This document shows, piece by piece, positions 25,586-35,016 of a DNA stretch of 64,000 nt (the first letter of the stretch is position 1; each line of letters begins with the position of its first letter). The stretch is from an uncultured Oscillospiraceae bacterium (GTDB taxonomy: Bacteria; Bacillota; Clostridia; Oscillospirales; Oscillospiraceae), in NCBI GenBank assembly GCA_934645175.1, contig CAKUDE010000001.1, positions 62,001 to 126,000 of the forward strand, written 5' to 3'. The translations under genes and the position numbers were made by a program. The notes below the pieces were generated by a model, which saw only the letters and a program-made list of their open reading frames with translations, did no database searches and was not told the origin of the DNA.

Positions 25586-25614
25586 ATCATACCACGATTT
25601 TCACCGCGTTGCAA
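25586..25614 (-). promoter_or_regulatory. Strong predicted promoter of the structured RNA / corrinoid operon
   Basis: Minus strand: TTGCAA, 17-bp spacer, TATGAT. It directly precedes the structured RNA and diverges from the groESL promoter. Confidence 0.7.
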
Positions 25615-25675
25615 TCTTTTTTCCGCGGACGCTGCCGGCTGTCGGAAAAAGTCGAGAAAATTTTAAAAATAGCTC

Positions 25676-25703
25676 TTGACTTTCGGAAAGAAATGGGTAT
25701 TAT
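25676..25703 (+). promoter_or_regulatory. Predicted SigA promoter of groESL
   Basis: TTGACT, 16-bp spacer, TATTAT, immediately upstream of the CIRCE operator. Confidence 0.75.
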
Positions 25704-25711
25704 ATAGGGTG

Positions 25712-25738
25712 TTAGCACTCGGGAGAACTGAGTGCTAA
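25712..25738. promoter_or_regulatory. CIRCE operator (HrcA) of groESL
   Basis: Perfect TTAGCACTC - 9 nt - GAGTGCTAA inverted repeat, the HrcA repressor site, placed at the predicted transcription start. hrcA itself is not in the window. Confidence 0.97.
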
Positions 25739-25777
25739 ACGAGAACCGTAAATAATCCTTTGATGGAGGTAATCATT

Positions 25778-26062
25778 ATGAAGCTTACACCCCTTGCAGA
25801 CCGCGTTCTGCTCAAGCCCGTTGAGGCGGTTGAGACGACCGCTTCCGGCATCATCCTGTCCACCGCGAATAAGGAAAAGCCCGTGATCTCCGAGGTCGTG
25901 GCAGTCGGCCCCGGCGGCATGGTTGACGGCAACGAGGTCAAGATGGTCGTCAAGGTCGGCGACAGAGTCGTCGTCGGCAAATACGCAGGCACCGAGATCA
26001 AGCTCGACGAGAAGGAGTATTCCATCGTCAAGCAGTCCGAGATCCTTGCGATCGTAGAATAA
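25778..26062 (+). CDS. groES: Co-chaperonin GroES
   Basis: The 94-aa heptameric lid of the GroEL chamber. The conserved KPLADRV-like start appears as KLTPLADRVLLKP, followed by the mobile-loop region TTASGIILS, VVAVGPGG, and the C-terminal GDRVVVGKYAGTEIKLDEKEYSIV. The ATG at 25778 follows GGAGG; the earlier in-frame ATG at 25760 overlaps that site. It is 18 nt upstream of groEL in one operon. Confidence 0.97.
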   Translation: MKLTPLADRVLLKPVEAVETTASGIILSTANKEKPVISEVVAVGPGGMVDGNEVKMVVKVGDRVVVGKYAGTEIKLDEKEYSIVKQSEILAIVE

Positions 26063-27721
<1,659 letters not shown>

Positions 27722-27836
27722 GCCACGCCGCAAGGCCTTGAAATTGCTTGATTTTTTGGATGCGCAAAAGCGGATTTACGCCAAGCTTACGCCACTTACG
27801 CCGAAAATTCAAGCGCATGATAGGGTGATAGAAATT

Positions 27837-27868
27837 GGCACCTGCCTCAAAAGCAGGTGCCGATTTTT
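27837..27868 (+). terminator. Intrinsic terminator after groESL
   Basis: A 9-bp perfect GC-rich stem (27837-27845 with 27853-27861) and 7-nt loop followed by GATTTTT. The region 27722-27836 holds nothing else recognisable. Confidence 0.85.
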
Positions 27869-27935
27869 ATGCCCTCCGGCAGCACGGCGATGGTCTAAAG
27901 CGTAATCGAGAGGGACAAAAACCCTCAAAAAACAT

Positions 27936-27964
27936 TTGAAATCTCCGTCCGAATCCGCTATAAT
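27936..27964 (+). promoter_or_regulatory. Predicted promoter of the MATE gene leader
   Basis: TTGAAA, 17-bp spacer, TATAAT. The predicted start near 27971 leaves a leader of about 180 nt before the MATE start codon. Confidence 0.65.
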
Positions 27965-27976
27965 AAACCTACAACG

Positions 27977-28129
27977 TGTGGCACTTCTGCGTAAATCCGG
28001 TTGCAGAAATGCCACATATTTCTTTGCAAAAGCAGGTGAGAGATGGAAGATGGCAGAAAATTTCATAAGAAAGTCGTGTTGCAGAAATGCGTAAATCCAG
28101 ATTGTTCTGAATTTACGCATTATTTTTTT
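27977..28129 (+). promoter_or_regulatory. Probable transcription attenuator in the MATE gene leader
   Basis: Hairpin 1 pairs 27977-27990 with 28003-28016 (14 bp, one mismatch). Hairpin 2 pairs AATGCGTAAAT (28086-28096) with ATTTACGCATT (28111-28121) and is followed by seven T residues, so it is a terminator. The sequence GTTGCAGAAATGC occurs in the 3' arm of hairpin 1 and again overlapping the 5' arm of hairpin 2. The first TTCTGC arm could therefore pair with either copy and decide whether the terminator forms. An ATG at 28043 with AGGTGAG upstream opens a frame running through this region into the MATE gene. Confidence 0.65.
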
Positions 28130-28150
28130 GAGAAAGAAGGATTAAATTTT

Positions 28151-29557
28151 ATGGAAACCGAAAATCAGTTTTTGGGGACGGAGCGCATCGGTAAGCTCAT
28201 GAGCAAGTATGCCGTTCCCTGCATCATCTCGCTGCTGGTAGGCGCACTGTATAACATCGTTGACCAGCTCTTTATTGCCAATGCAAGTTACCTTGGCTCT
28301 TACGGCAATGCTGCAAACACCGTCGTGTTTCCGCTTACGGTGGTTGCCCTTGGCATTGCCGTGTTCATCGGAGACGGCTGCTGTGCGTTCGTGAGCATTG
28401 CCCTCGGACGCAAAGACCGGGAGGATGCGCATAAGTCCGTCGGCAACGCCGTGGTGCTTTGCGTAGTAAGCAGCCTTGTGCTGACGGCTGTTTACCTCAT
28501 TTTCAGCGAGCCGATCCTTGCCATGTTCGGCGGAACGGTCAATGAGGAGACCCACGCATTTGCAAAGGAATACTTTTTCTATATCACGCTGGGCGTTCCT
28601 TTCTATATGTTCGGGCAGGCGATGAATCCCGTGATCCGAAGCGACGGAAGTCCGAAATTCGCCATGGTCGCCACTGTTTCCGGTGCGATCACGAATGTGA
28701 TCCTTGACCCGATTTTCATTTATGGATTCCACTGGGGCATGATGGGTGCGGCAGTGGCTACCGTGATCGGTCAGGTGCTGACGGCGGCGCTTTCCATCTG
28801 GTATCTGCGGCGCATGAAGGTCGTGAAGCTCAAAAAGAGCAGTTTCCGTTTGAACGGGAAGCTGATCCCCAAGTTCCTCGTGCTGGGTCTTACCAGCTTC
28901 CTCGCGCAGAGCTCGCTTGTCATTTCGATGGCGGCTGTGCAGAATATGTGCATGAAATACGGCGCAATGGACCCCATTTTCGGACAGCCGGAGTATGCAC
29001 AGATCCCGCTTGCCGTCCTCGGCATCGTCATGAAGTTCTTCCAGATCGCTATCTCCATCGCCATCGGCATGGCGGCCGGATGTATCCCGATCGCAGGCTA
29101 CAATATCGGCGCAAAGAAGAAGGATCGTGCCAAAGCGCTGTTTTCCCGTCTGTTGCTGGCGGAGTTTATCGTCGGTGCCGTTGCGCTGGTGATCGTAGAG
29201 GTATTCCCGCTGCAAATTGCCACGCTCTTCGGCGCGGCTAACGAGAGCGCCTATTATGCGGACTTTACCGTGAAATGCTTCCGCACCTATCTCTGCCTGA
29301 TGCCGCTGGCGACACTGAACAAGGGCACCTTCATCTACCTGCAGGCGCTGGGCAAGGCCTTTGCGTCTACCGCCGTTTCCATGACCCGTGAAATTATTTT
29401 CGGCGTGTCGCTGCCCATTATCCTCCCGATCTTCTTCGGGCTGGACGGTCTTTTATGGTCGTTCCCGGCAGCGGATATCCTGACGTTTATCATTGCCGCT
29501 TTCTTTATCCGGAAAACCTATCGTGAGCTTTCTGTTCCCAATGAGCACACCTTGTGA
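28151..29557 (+). CDS. MATE-family multidrug/metabolite efflux transporter
   Basis: A 468-aa transporter with about twelve hydrophobic segments. The MATE-type start is GTERIGKLMSKYAVPCIISLLVGALYNIVDQLF, and internal pseudo-symmetry shows a second half beginning near residue 235. Drug or metabolite:Na+/H+ antiport is the family activity; the substrate is not predictable. The ATG at 28151 follows AGAAGGATTAAATTTT. The frame is open back to an ATG at 28043, which would add 36 residues encoded across the attenuator. Base composition is less GC-rich than neighbouring genes. Confidence 0.9.
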   Translation: METENQFLGTERIGKLMSKYAVPCIISLLVGALYNIVDQLFIANASYLGSYGNAANTVVFPLTVVALGIAVFIGDGCCAFVSIALGRKDREDAHKSVGNAVVLCVVSSLVLTAVYLIFSEPILAMFGGTVNEETHAFAKEYFFYITLGVPFYMFGQAMNPVIRSDGSPKFAMVATVSGAITNVILDPIFIYGFHWGMMGAAVATVIGQVLTAALSIWYLRRMKVVKLKKSSFRLNGKLIPKFLVLGLTSFLAQSSLVISMAAVQNMCMKYGAMDPIFGQPEYAQIPLAVLGIVMKFFQIAISIAIGMAAGCIPIAGYNIGAKKKDRAKALFSRLLLAEFIVGAVALVIVEVFPLQIATLFGAANESAYYADFTVKCFRTYLCLMPLATLNKGTFIYLQALGKAFASTAVSMTREIIFGVSLPIILPIFFGLDGLLWSFPAADILTFIIAAFFIRKTYRELSVPNEHTL

Positions 29558-29653
29558 ATGAAAAACAGAGTCATTACCATCAGCCGTGAATTTGGCAGCG
29601 GCGGACGCACCATCGGCAAAAAGGGTCGCAGCAAACTTGCAGGATTGCTTTGA
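29558..29653 (+). pseudogene. Remnant of a cytidylate-kinase-like gene
   Basis: Immediately after the MATE stop, an ATG opens a 31-codon frame reading KNRVITISREFGSGGRTIGKK. This is the P-loop start of the cytidylate-kinase-like (AAA_26) family, which is normally about 200 aa. The frame ends after ten unrelated residues and no continuation is found. It suggests a MATE plus kinase-like pair that lost its second gene, probably at the junction near 29620. Confidence 0.7.
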
Positions 29654-29755
29654 AATTCCGAAGCGCTACGGAAAAATCAAAACGTGTTGCACAAGGCTTC
29701 CCGCGCCACGTCGCTCCTCGGAATAACACGGGGGGGGAAGCCTTTTCGACAGACC

Positions 29756-29792
29756 AAGCCGCCCGCTTCCGTTCGGAAGCGGGCGGCTTTTC
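29756..29792. terminator. Bidirectional intrinsic terminator
   Basis: A 16-bp perfect stem (29756-29771 with 29774-29789; the innermost pairs open to give a usable loop) flanked by A and T residues. It separates the MATE unit from the convergent ABC operon. Between 29654 and 29755 only a degraded fragment resembling the palindromic repeat is seen. Confidence 0.8.
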
Positions 29793-29819
29793 TGTTTTCG
29801 GCAGGAGCCCGGCGGCTCC

Positions 29820-31685
29820 TTATTGATAATACTGCGCCTGCGCGTTCCAGAGCGCATGGTACTTCCCGGCCTCGTCTGACAGGAGCGCCGCGTGGCTTCC
29901 CTTCTGCACCACGCGGCCGTGGTCGAACACGGCGATTTCGTCGCAGAATTTGCAGCTTGAGAGACGGTGGCTGATATAGACCGCCGTTTTGTCCCCGGCG
30001 ATGTCGCTGAATTTCTCGTAGATCTCCGCCTCGGCAATGGGATCCAGCGCGGCGGTCGGTTCGTCAAGGATAATGAACGGCGCATCCTTATACAGCGCGC
30101 GGGCAATGGCAACCTTTTGCGCCTCGCCGCCGGAAAGCTCCACGCCGTCCGGACTGAGCGAGTGATACAGCATCGTGTCCAGTCCGTCCGGAAGCGCGGC
30201 CAGCCGTTCGCCGAAGCCGGCCTTGCTCAGGCAGTCCTCCGCGCGGGCGCGGTCATAGCGCTGCCCGCCGCCGACGTTCTCGCCCAAAGGCAGCGCCAGC
30301 AGCCGGAAATCCTGAAAGACCACGGAGAAAATCCGCAGATACTCGTCATAGCGATACTTGCGGATATCGATGCCGTTGAGCAGGATCTCACCCTCCGTCG
30401 GATCGTAGAGGCGGCACAGCAGCTTGATGAACGTCGTTTTGCCGCTGCCGTTTTCGCCGACGATTGCCAGACGGCTGCCGATGCGGAATTTCATGTTCAC
30501 ATGGCGCAGCGCGTAGTCCTCGCGGTCGGGATAGCGGAAGGAAACGTCCCGAAATTCCACGTCATATTGCCGGTCGCTGCGCTTTTCCGTGGTCAGGCTG
30601 CCCTGATACATCCGATTCGGCCAGTCAAGGAAGCGGAAGACCTCTTCCAGGTATGCGCCGTTGTTGCGCATTTCGCTCAGCTCGGAGAGCACGGCAGACA
30701 GTCCCGCGAACAGGCTTGTAATCGCGCCGACATACTGCGTTACCGCGCCGATGTCATAGGCGCCCGCATAGGCCTTCAGGCAGACGAACAGATAGATCAG
30801 GCCCGTCATCATACAGGCGGACAGCTTTCCCAGCGCGTACCAGAGACCTTGCGGGCCGCGCAGATTCCTCGCCCAGAGCGAATCTCTTGTAAAGGAGGAG
30901 GTGGCAGCCAGCGACGGACTGCAAACGTTCTCCTGCTGGCGGTAGAGGCGAAAATCCAGTGCGCGCTCGCGTGCACTGCTCAGAAAGCCGAAGCAGGAAA
31001 ACACACGGTTGCCGAAGCGCGATTCCTCGGCCACGCGCAGATCATAGCGGCTTGCTTTGCCGTCGCAGGCAGGAGCAAGCAGGGAGATGCCGAGCAGCAG
31101 GAGCGCCAGCACGACTGCGCTGAGCGGGTGGTTGAGCAGCGCAAACCGCGAGCCCTCCCGTACCGGCTGCGTCAGCAGCCCGGCGCAGAGCGCAAGCCCG
31201 CCCAGAAGCTGCAAAAGACCGGTGAGAAGCTGCCCGAAGCTCCGGGCTGCCGCCGGAAGGCCGCGTCCCGCCCAGCGTTCCCACTCGAAGATCTGCGTGT
31301 GCAGGTCGCGCACCTCGCGGCTTTCAAAATCCACATAGTCCAGCGACAGCATTTTATCCGTCGTATGACGCAGACGGATGGCCTCCAGATGTGCATCGTG
31401 GAAATTGCACCAGCGTTTCAAAAGCCCGCTGCCCAGCGCAAGGACCGCGCCGCTCAGGAGCGAGGCGGTCGCCCAGAACGTCAGCGCGTCGGGGCTGCGC
31501 GCCCCGGCAAGTTCGGAGACGAGCCGCGCCGAGAGCCAGACCGTCGCCAGCGGCGACAGCGCCGCAAATACCGCGTGCAGAGCGTGCGACCATAAAAGTC
31601 CGGGGCACAGTCCGGCATACAGCCTCCAGCTTCTGAACAGGAGCCTCCACCCACTGCGCAGGCTGACTCTGCGTTTTTCATTCAT
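29820..31685 (-). CDS. ABC exporter, ATPase-permease half-transporter (second gene of pair)
   Basis: A 621-aa protein. About five or six membrane segments lie in residues 15-340. The ATPase domain has Walker A GENGSGKTT (near 412), signature LSGGEAQKVAIARAL, Walker B FIILDEPTAALDP with an intact catalytic Glu, and the H-loop YISHRLSSCKFCD. The ATG at 31685 follows GGAAGGGGG and overlaps the upstream ABC gene by 8 nt, so the two probably form a heterodimer. Both ATP sites look canonical. Substrate unknown; no biosynthetic gene lies next to it. Confidence 0.88.
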   Translation of the reverse strand: MNEKRRVSLRSGWRLLFRSWRLYAGLCPGLLWSHALHAVFAALSPLATVWLSARLVSELAGARSPDALTFWATASLLSGAVLALGSGLLKRWCNFHDAHLEAIRLRHTTDKMLSLDYVDFESREVRDLHTQIFEWERWAGRGLPAAARSFGQLLTGLLQLLGGLALCAGLLTQPVREGSRFALLNHPLSAVVLALLLLGISLLAPACDGKASRYDLRVAEESRFGNRVFSCFGFLSSARERALDFRLYRQQENVCSPSLAATSSFTRDSLWARNLRGPQGLWYALGKLSACMMTGLIYLFVCLKAYAGAYDIGAVTQYVGAITSLFAGLSAVLSELSEMRNNGAYLEEVFRFLDWPNRMYQGSLTTEKRSDRQYDVEFRDVSFRYPDREDYALRHVNMKFRIGSRLAIVGENGSGKTTFIKLLCRLYDPTEGEILLNGIDIRKYRYDEYLRIFSVVFQDFRLLALPLGENVGGGQRYDRARAEDCLSKAGFGERLAALPDGLDTMLYHSLSPDGVELSGGEAQKVAIARALYKDAPFIILDEPTAALDPIAEAEIYEKFSDIAGDKTAVYISHRLSSCKFCDEIAVFDHGRVVQKGSHAALLSDEAGKYHALWNAQAQYYQ

Positions 31686-33501
31686 TTTCCGTACCCCCTT
31701 CCTGATAGTAGCGGCTTTGCACCGCAAACAGCTCCGCATAGGCGCCGCCGAGCGCCAGAAGCGATTCGTGCGTTCCCTCCTCGGCGATCCGCCCATGCTC
31801 CAGATACAGAATTCGGTCGCAGAAGCGCGTAGAGGCCAACCGGTGGGAGATAAACAGCGCCGTTTTTCCGGCGGTCATTTCATTGTATTTTTCGTAGATG
31901 TCGTTTTCCGCCAGCGGGTCCAGTGCGGCGGTCGGCTCGTCGAGCGCAAGGATCGCACCGTCCTTATACAACGCGCGCGCCAGCATGAGCCGCTGCGTTT
32001 CGCCGCCGGAGAGCTCGATACCGTCCTCGTAGATCTCACGGCCGATATGGGTGTCCGCCCCGGCGGGCAGGCTGCGGATTTTTTCCGACAGTCCCGCCTG
32101 CTCCAGGCAGCGCCACACGCGCGGAAGGTCGATCCGGCTGTCGTCTACGCTCTGCGCAACATTCTGTGCAACGGTCACGTCCAGCACGGAGAATTCCTGA
32201 AAGACCGCCGAGAACAGCGCGTAGTAATCGCGGCGGTCGTATTGCCGGATGTCCTCGCCGTCGAGCAGGACGCGGCCTACGGTCGGGTCGAGAAAGCCGC
32301 ATAGCAGCTTCATCAGCGTGGTTTTTCCGGCGCCGTTCAGGCCGACAACGGCGAGCTTTTCGCCGGGGCTGACGGTCAGGTTCATCGCATGGATCGTGTC
32401 CGCCTCGGCCTCCGGGTAGCGGTAGCTGACATTTTCCAGCCGAAGCTCGTGCGCCTTGCCCGCCTCGCAGCGCAGCGGCTTGCCGTCGGCAAAGCGGAAC
32501 GGCTCGGGCCACTCCAGAAACTCGCGCAGCGACGAAAGCTCGCGGCTCTGGGCGCCGAGCGTTGAGATGCCCTGCAGGATTGCGCCGATCCACTCGGAAA
32601 AGCCGCTGATCGCCGCAAAATACAGCACGAACTCCGCCGCCGTCAGTGTGCCGCCGATCGCCTGCGCGATCAGATAGGCATAGGCAACGCCGTTACGCAG
32701 CAGCACCGCGAGCAGATTTACGACGTCCGTCCACAGATACACGCGCTCGCGCCGCGCCAGAAAGTCGCACTCCAGACGCAGCGCCGCGTCCCAGACCGCA
32801 CAGAGCCACGGCTTTAACCCGAAAATGCGCAGGTCCTTTCCGAAGGGCTTGCCGAGCGCCGTTTCAATGCAGTAATCCTGCTTGCGGATGATCTCGCGCG
32901 ACTCGTCGCGGTGGCGGTACGACCAGCCGTTCAGCCGGTCGTTGACCAGAAAGGCCGCAGCCGATGTAACGAGCACAAAAACGACCGGCAGAAGGCTCAG
33001 GCGGCTCAGGAAGAACAGATATGCCGCAAAACAGAGCGTATTGATCAGCAGATCGGTCAGGGTATTCCAGATCGCCTCGGCCGATTCGCTGTTGGCGGAG
33101 CAGCCCCGGATCGCCCGCGACCGGCACTCGGCAAAGCGCTTGTTCATCAGATTCGGGTAGGAGGTCATGGCCTGCTTCTCGCCGATCCGGTTGAGCAGCC
33201 CCAGACGTACCTCGATACGCGCGGGCATCGTATTTCGGTCCACATATTCGCGCAGGCCGGCCAGCAGCATCAGTGCGGCGGTAAAGCTGCCGATCAGCGC
33301 CAGCAGCCTGCCGAGCGATACGCCGTTTTCCAGCGCCTCCAGCAGCGTCGGCGCAAGCAGAAGCTGTGTCACCAGCTGCGCGGCGATCAGCAGCGCCAGC
33401 ACGACGCACAGAATCGGCACGCTTTTATGGCCGTGCCACGCCGTGCGCAGCATAAAGCCCGCATTCTGCCAGCGACTGTATTTCGGCTTTTCCCGTTTCA
33501 T
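31678..33501 (-). CDS. ABC exporter, ATPase-permease half-transporter (first gene of pair)
   Basis: A 607-aa protein. The membrane domain (about residues 20-320) is followed by an ATPase domain with Walker A GLNGAGKTT, signature LSGGETQRLMLARAL, Walker B AILALDEPTAALDP and H-loop FISHRLASTRFCD. The ATG at 33501 follows AAAGGACGG; an in-frame upstream extension to 33630 runs into repeat copy 3 and is rejected. The unusual shared pattern FCD(R/E)I after the H-loop in both proteins supports a common origin of the pair. Confidence 0.88.
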   Translation of the reverse strand: MKREKPKYSRWQNAGFMLRTAWHGHKSVPILCVVLALLIAAQLVTQLLLAPTLLEALENGVSLGRLLALIGSFTAALMLLAGLREYVDRNTMPARIEVRLGLLNRIGEKQAMTSYPNLMNKRFAECRSRAIRGCSANSESAEAIWNTLTDLLINTLCFAAYLFFLSRLSLLPVVFVLVTSAAAFLVNDRLNGWSYRHRDESREIIRKQDYCIETALGKPFGKDLRIFGLKPWLCAVWDAALRLECDFLARRERVYLWTDVVNLLAVLLRNGVAYAYLIAQAIGGTLTAAEFVLYFAAISGFSEWIGAILQGISTLGAQSRELSSLREFLEWPEPFRFADGKPLRCEAGKAHELRLENVSYRYPEAEADTIHAMNLTVSPGEKLAVVGLNGAGKTTLMKLLCGFLDPTVGRVLLDGEDIRQYDRRDYYALFSAVFQEFSVLDVTVAQNVAQSVDDSRIDLPRVWRCLEQAGLSEKIRSLPAGADTHIGREIYEDGIELSGGETQRLMLARALYKDGAILALDEPTAALDPLAENDIYEKYNEMTAGKTALFISHRLASTRFCDRILYLEHGRIAEEGTHESLLALGGAYAELFAVQSRYYQEGGTENE

Positions 33502-33624
33502 ACGAAACACCGTCCTTTCGCGGCACATTCTATCACAAAAATATGCTCCCGTGGGGAAATCGGGGACGAATTGCCGGATTTCGGGGACGAATTGCGCATC
33601 GTCTCTCGCAGCGGCCACGTCTTG

Positions 33625-33806
33625 TGTCATTGCGGGGAGGGAGCAAGCCCGACGCGGCGCGTCCGTTATTTGTCATTGCGAGGAGCGAAGCGACGCGGCA
33701 ATCTGATGCGGGGTCTTACACGAGATTGCCACGACTTGCTGACGCAAGTCTCGCAATGACAGGCATCTTGAGATTGCCACGACCCCTGTGGGGTCTCGCA
33801 ATGACA
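33625..33806. repeat. Dispersed palindromic repeat, copy 3
   Basis: Repeat units with cores such as GAGCGAAGCGACG, GACTTGCTGACGCAAGTC and GACCCCTGTGGGGTC. This lies in the 602-bp gap before ptb. To its left a 14-bp block (CGGGGACGAATTGC) is directly repeated near 33563-33595. To its right (33807-34017) only a small hairpin TGTCCGCC-TGC-GGCGGACA near 33858 and AT-rich sequence are visible. Confidence 0.88.
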
Positions 33807-34017
33807 GTGAGGTTCGCGTCACTGCATTGCGGAGTACCGGCGGAGAAGCGAACTGTCCGCCTGCGGCGGACAAATGTCCTGATTTCTTCCTTGTGACAAC
33901 GACAAAAACGAAAAAACCGACCATTTTGGTTGGTAGCAAAACGCACAAAACGCCGTCGATATTCACAAACCATACCCCTTAAAAATTGTGAGTAATTCCA
34001 ATTCTGCACGAGAAACA

Positions 34018-34045
34018 TTGACTTTTTGCGTAAAAAGCATATGAT
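34018..34045 (+). promoter_or_regulatory. Predicted promoter of the ptb-buk-vor operon
   Basis: TTGACT, 16-bp spacer, TATGAT, about 58 bp upstream of the ptb start. Confidence 0.65.
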
Positions 34046-34103
34046 AAGAAGCGGTGGGGAGGCTTCTGCCCCACAGGATTGCTGATTTTAAGGAGAATTT
34101 CCG

Positions 34104-35012
34104 ATGATAAAATCCATCGAATCGCTGCGCGAAGCGGCAAAGGCGCAGGGCACGCGCTGCCTCGCCGTTGCCTGCGCACAGGACGACCACGTGCTGCTCG
34201 CCGTCGAGGACGCGCGCAGATTGGGCATTGCCGACGCCGTTCTGGTCGGCGATGAGGCGCAGATCCGCCGTGTCGCCGCCGAAAACGGCATTGACCCGGC
34301 CAATTACCGCATCATCGACGAGCCGGACAAGGTCGCGGCCTGCCGCACCGCCGTTTCGCTTGTGAGAAACGGCGAAGCCGACGCCGTGATGAAGGGCATC
34401 GTCGATACCGCCGTCATCCTCAAGGCGGTTCTGGATAAGGAGATCGGTCTGCGCGACGCGAAGGTTTTGTCCCATGTGGCGCTGTTTGAGGTGCCGGGCT
34501 TTGACCGTCTGCTCCTGCTGACCGACGCGGCGATGAACATTGCCCCCGATCTTGAGGCCAAGAAGGAGATCCTCCGCAATGCCGTCAAGGTCGCCCACGC
34601 CATCGGCAACGAAAACCCCGTCGTCGCCTGCCTGTGCGCCGTGGAGAAGGTCAACCCGAAAATGCCCGCCACGCTCGACGCTGCCGCGCTCGTGGAGGCG
34701 GCGCAGGCCGGTGAGCTGACCGGCTGCACCGTCGTCGGCCCGCTCGCACTGGACAACGCCGTCAGTGTCGAGGCCGCGAAGCACAAGGGCATCACCGACC
34801 CGAACGCCGGCCGCGCGGACGTGCTGCTCGTGCCGAACATCGAAACGGGTAACGTCTTCTATAAATCCCTCGTTTTCCTTGCCCACGCAAACAACGCCGG
34901 CCTGATCGTCGGCGCAAAGGCGCCCGTGATCGTCACCTCCCGTGCCGACAGCGAGCAGACCAAGCTCAATTCCATCGCGCTGGCGCTTGCGCTGGCGGCG
35001 AAGAAAGGCTGA
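34104..35012 (+). CDS. ptb: Phosphate butyryltransferase (branched-chain acyl-CoA candidate)
   Basis: A 302-aa phosphotransacylase of the Ptb family, which converts butyryl-CoA (or branched acyl-CoA) and phosphate to acyl-phosphate. Family blocks visible are ADAVLVGDEAQIR, GEADAVMKGIVDTA, LSHVALFEVP, LLTDAAMNIAPDL, VEKVNPKMPATLDA, GCTVVGPLALDNA and RADVLLVPNIETGNV. The ATG follows AAGGAG. It is 4 nt upstream of buk and heads the operon, which points to acyl-CoA species from branched-chain 2-oxoacids as substrates (inference). Confidence 0.92.
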   Translation: MIKSIESLREAAKAQGTRCLAVACAQDDHVLLAVEDARRLGIADAVLVGDEAQIRRVAAENGIDPANYRIIDEPDKVAACRTAVSLVRNGEADAVMKGIVDTAVILKAVLDKEIGLRDAKVLSHVALFEVPGFDRLLLLTDAAMNIAPDLEAKKEILRNAVKVAHAIGNENPVVACLCAVEKVNPKMPATLDAAALVEAAQAGELTGCTVVGPLALDNAVSVEAAKHKGITDPNAGRADVLLVPNIETGNVFYKSLVFLAHANNAGLIVGAKAPVIVTSRADSEQTKLNSIALALALAAKKG

Positions 35013-35016
35013 TCCC

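Noticed and set aside
29820..33501. Lantibiotic or peptide-bacteriocin export cluster around the ABC pair
   Set aside because: No precursor peptide, modification enzyme, peptidase C39 domain or immunity gene was found next to the two ABC genes.
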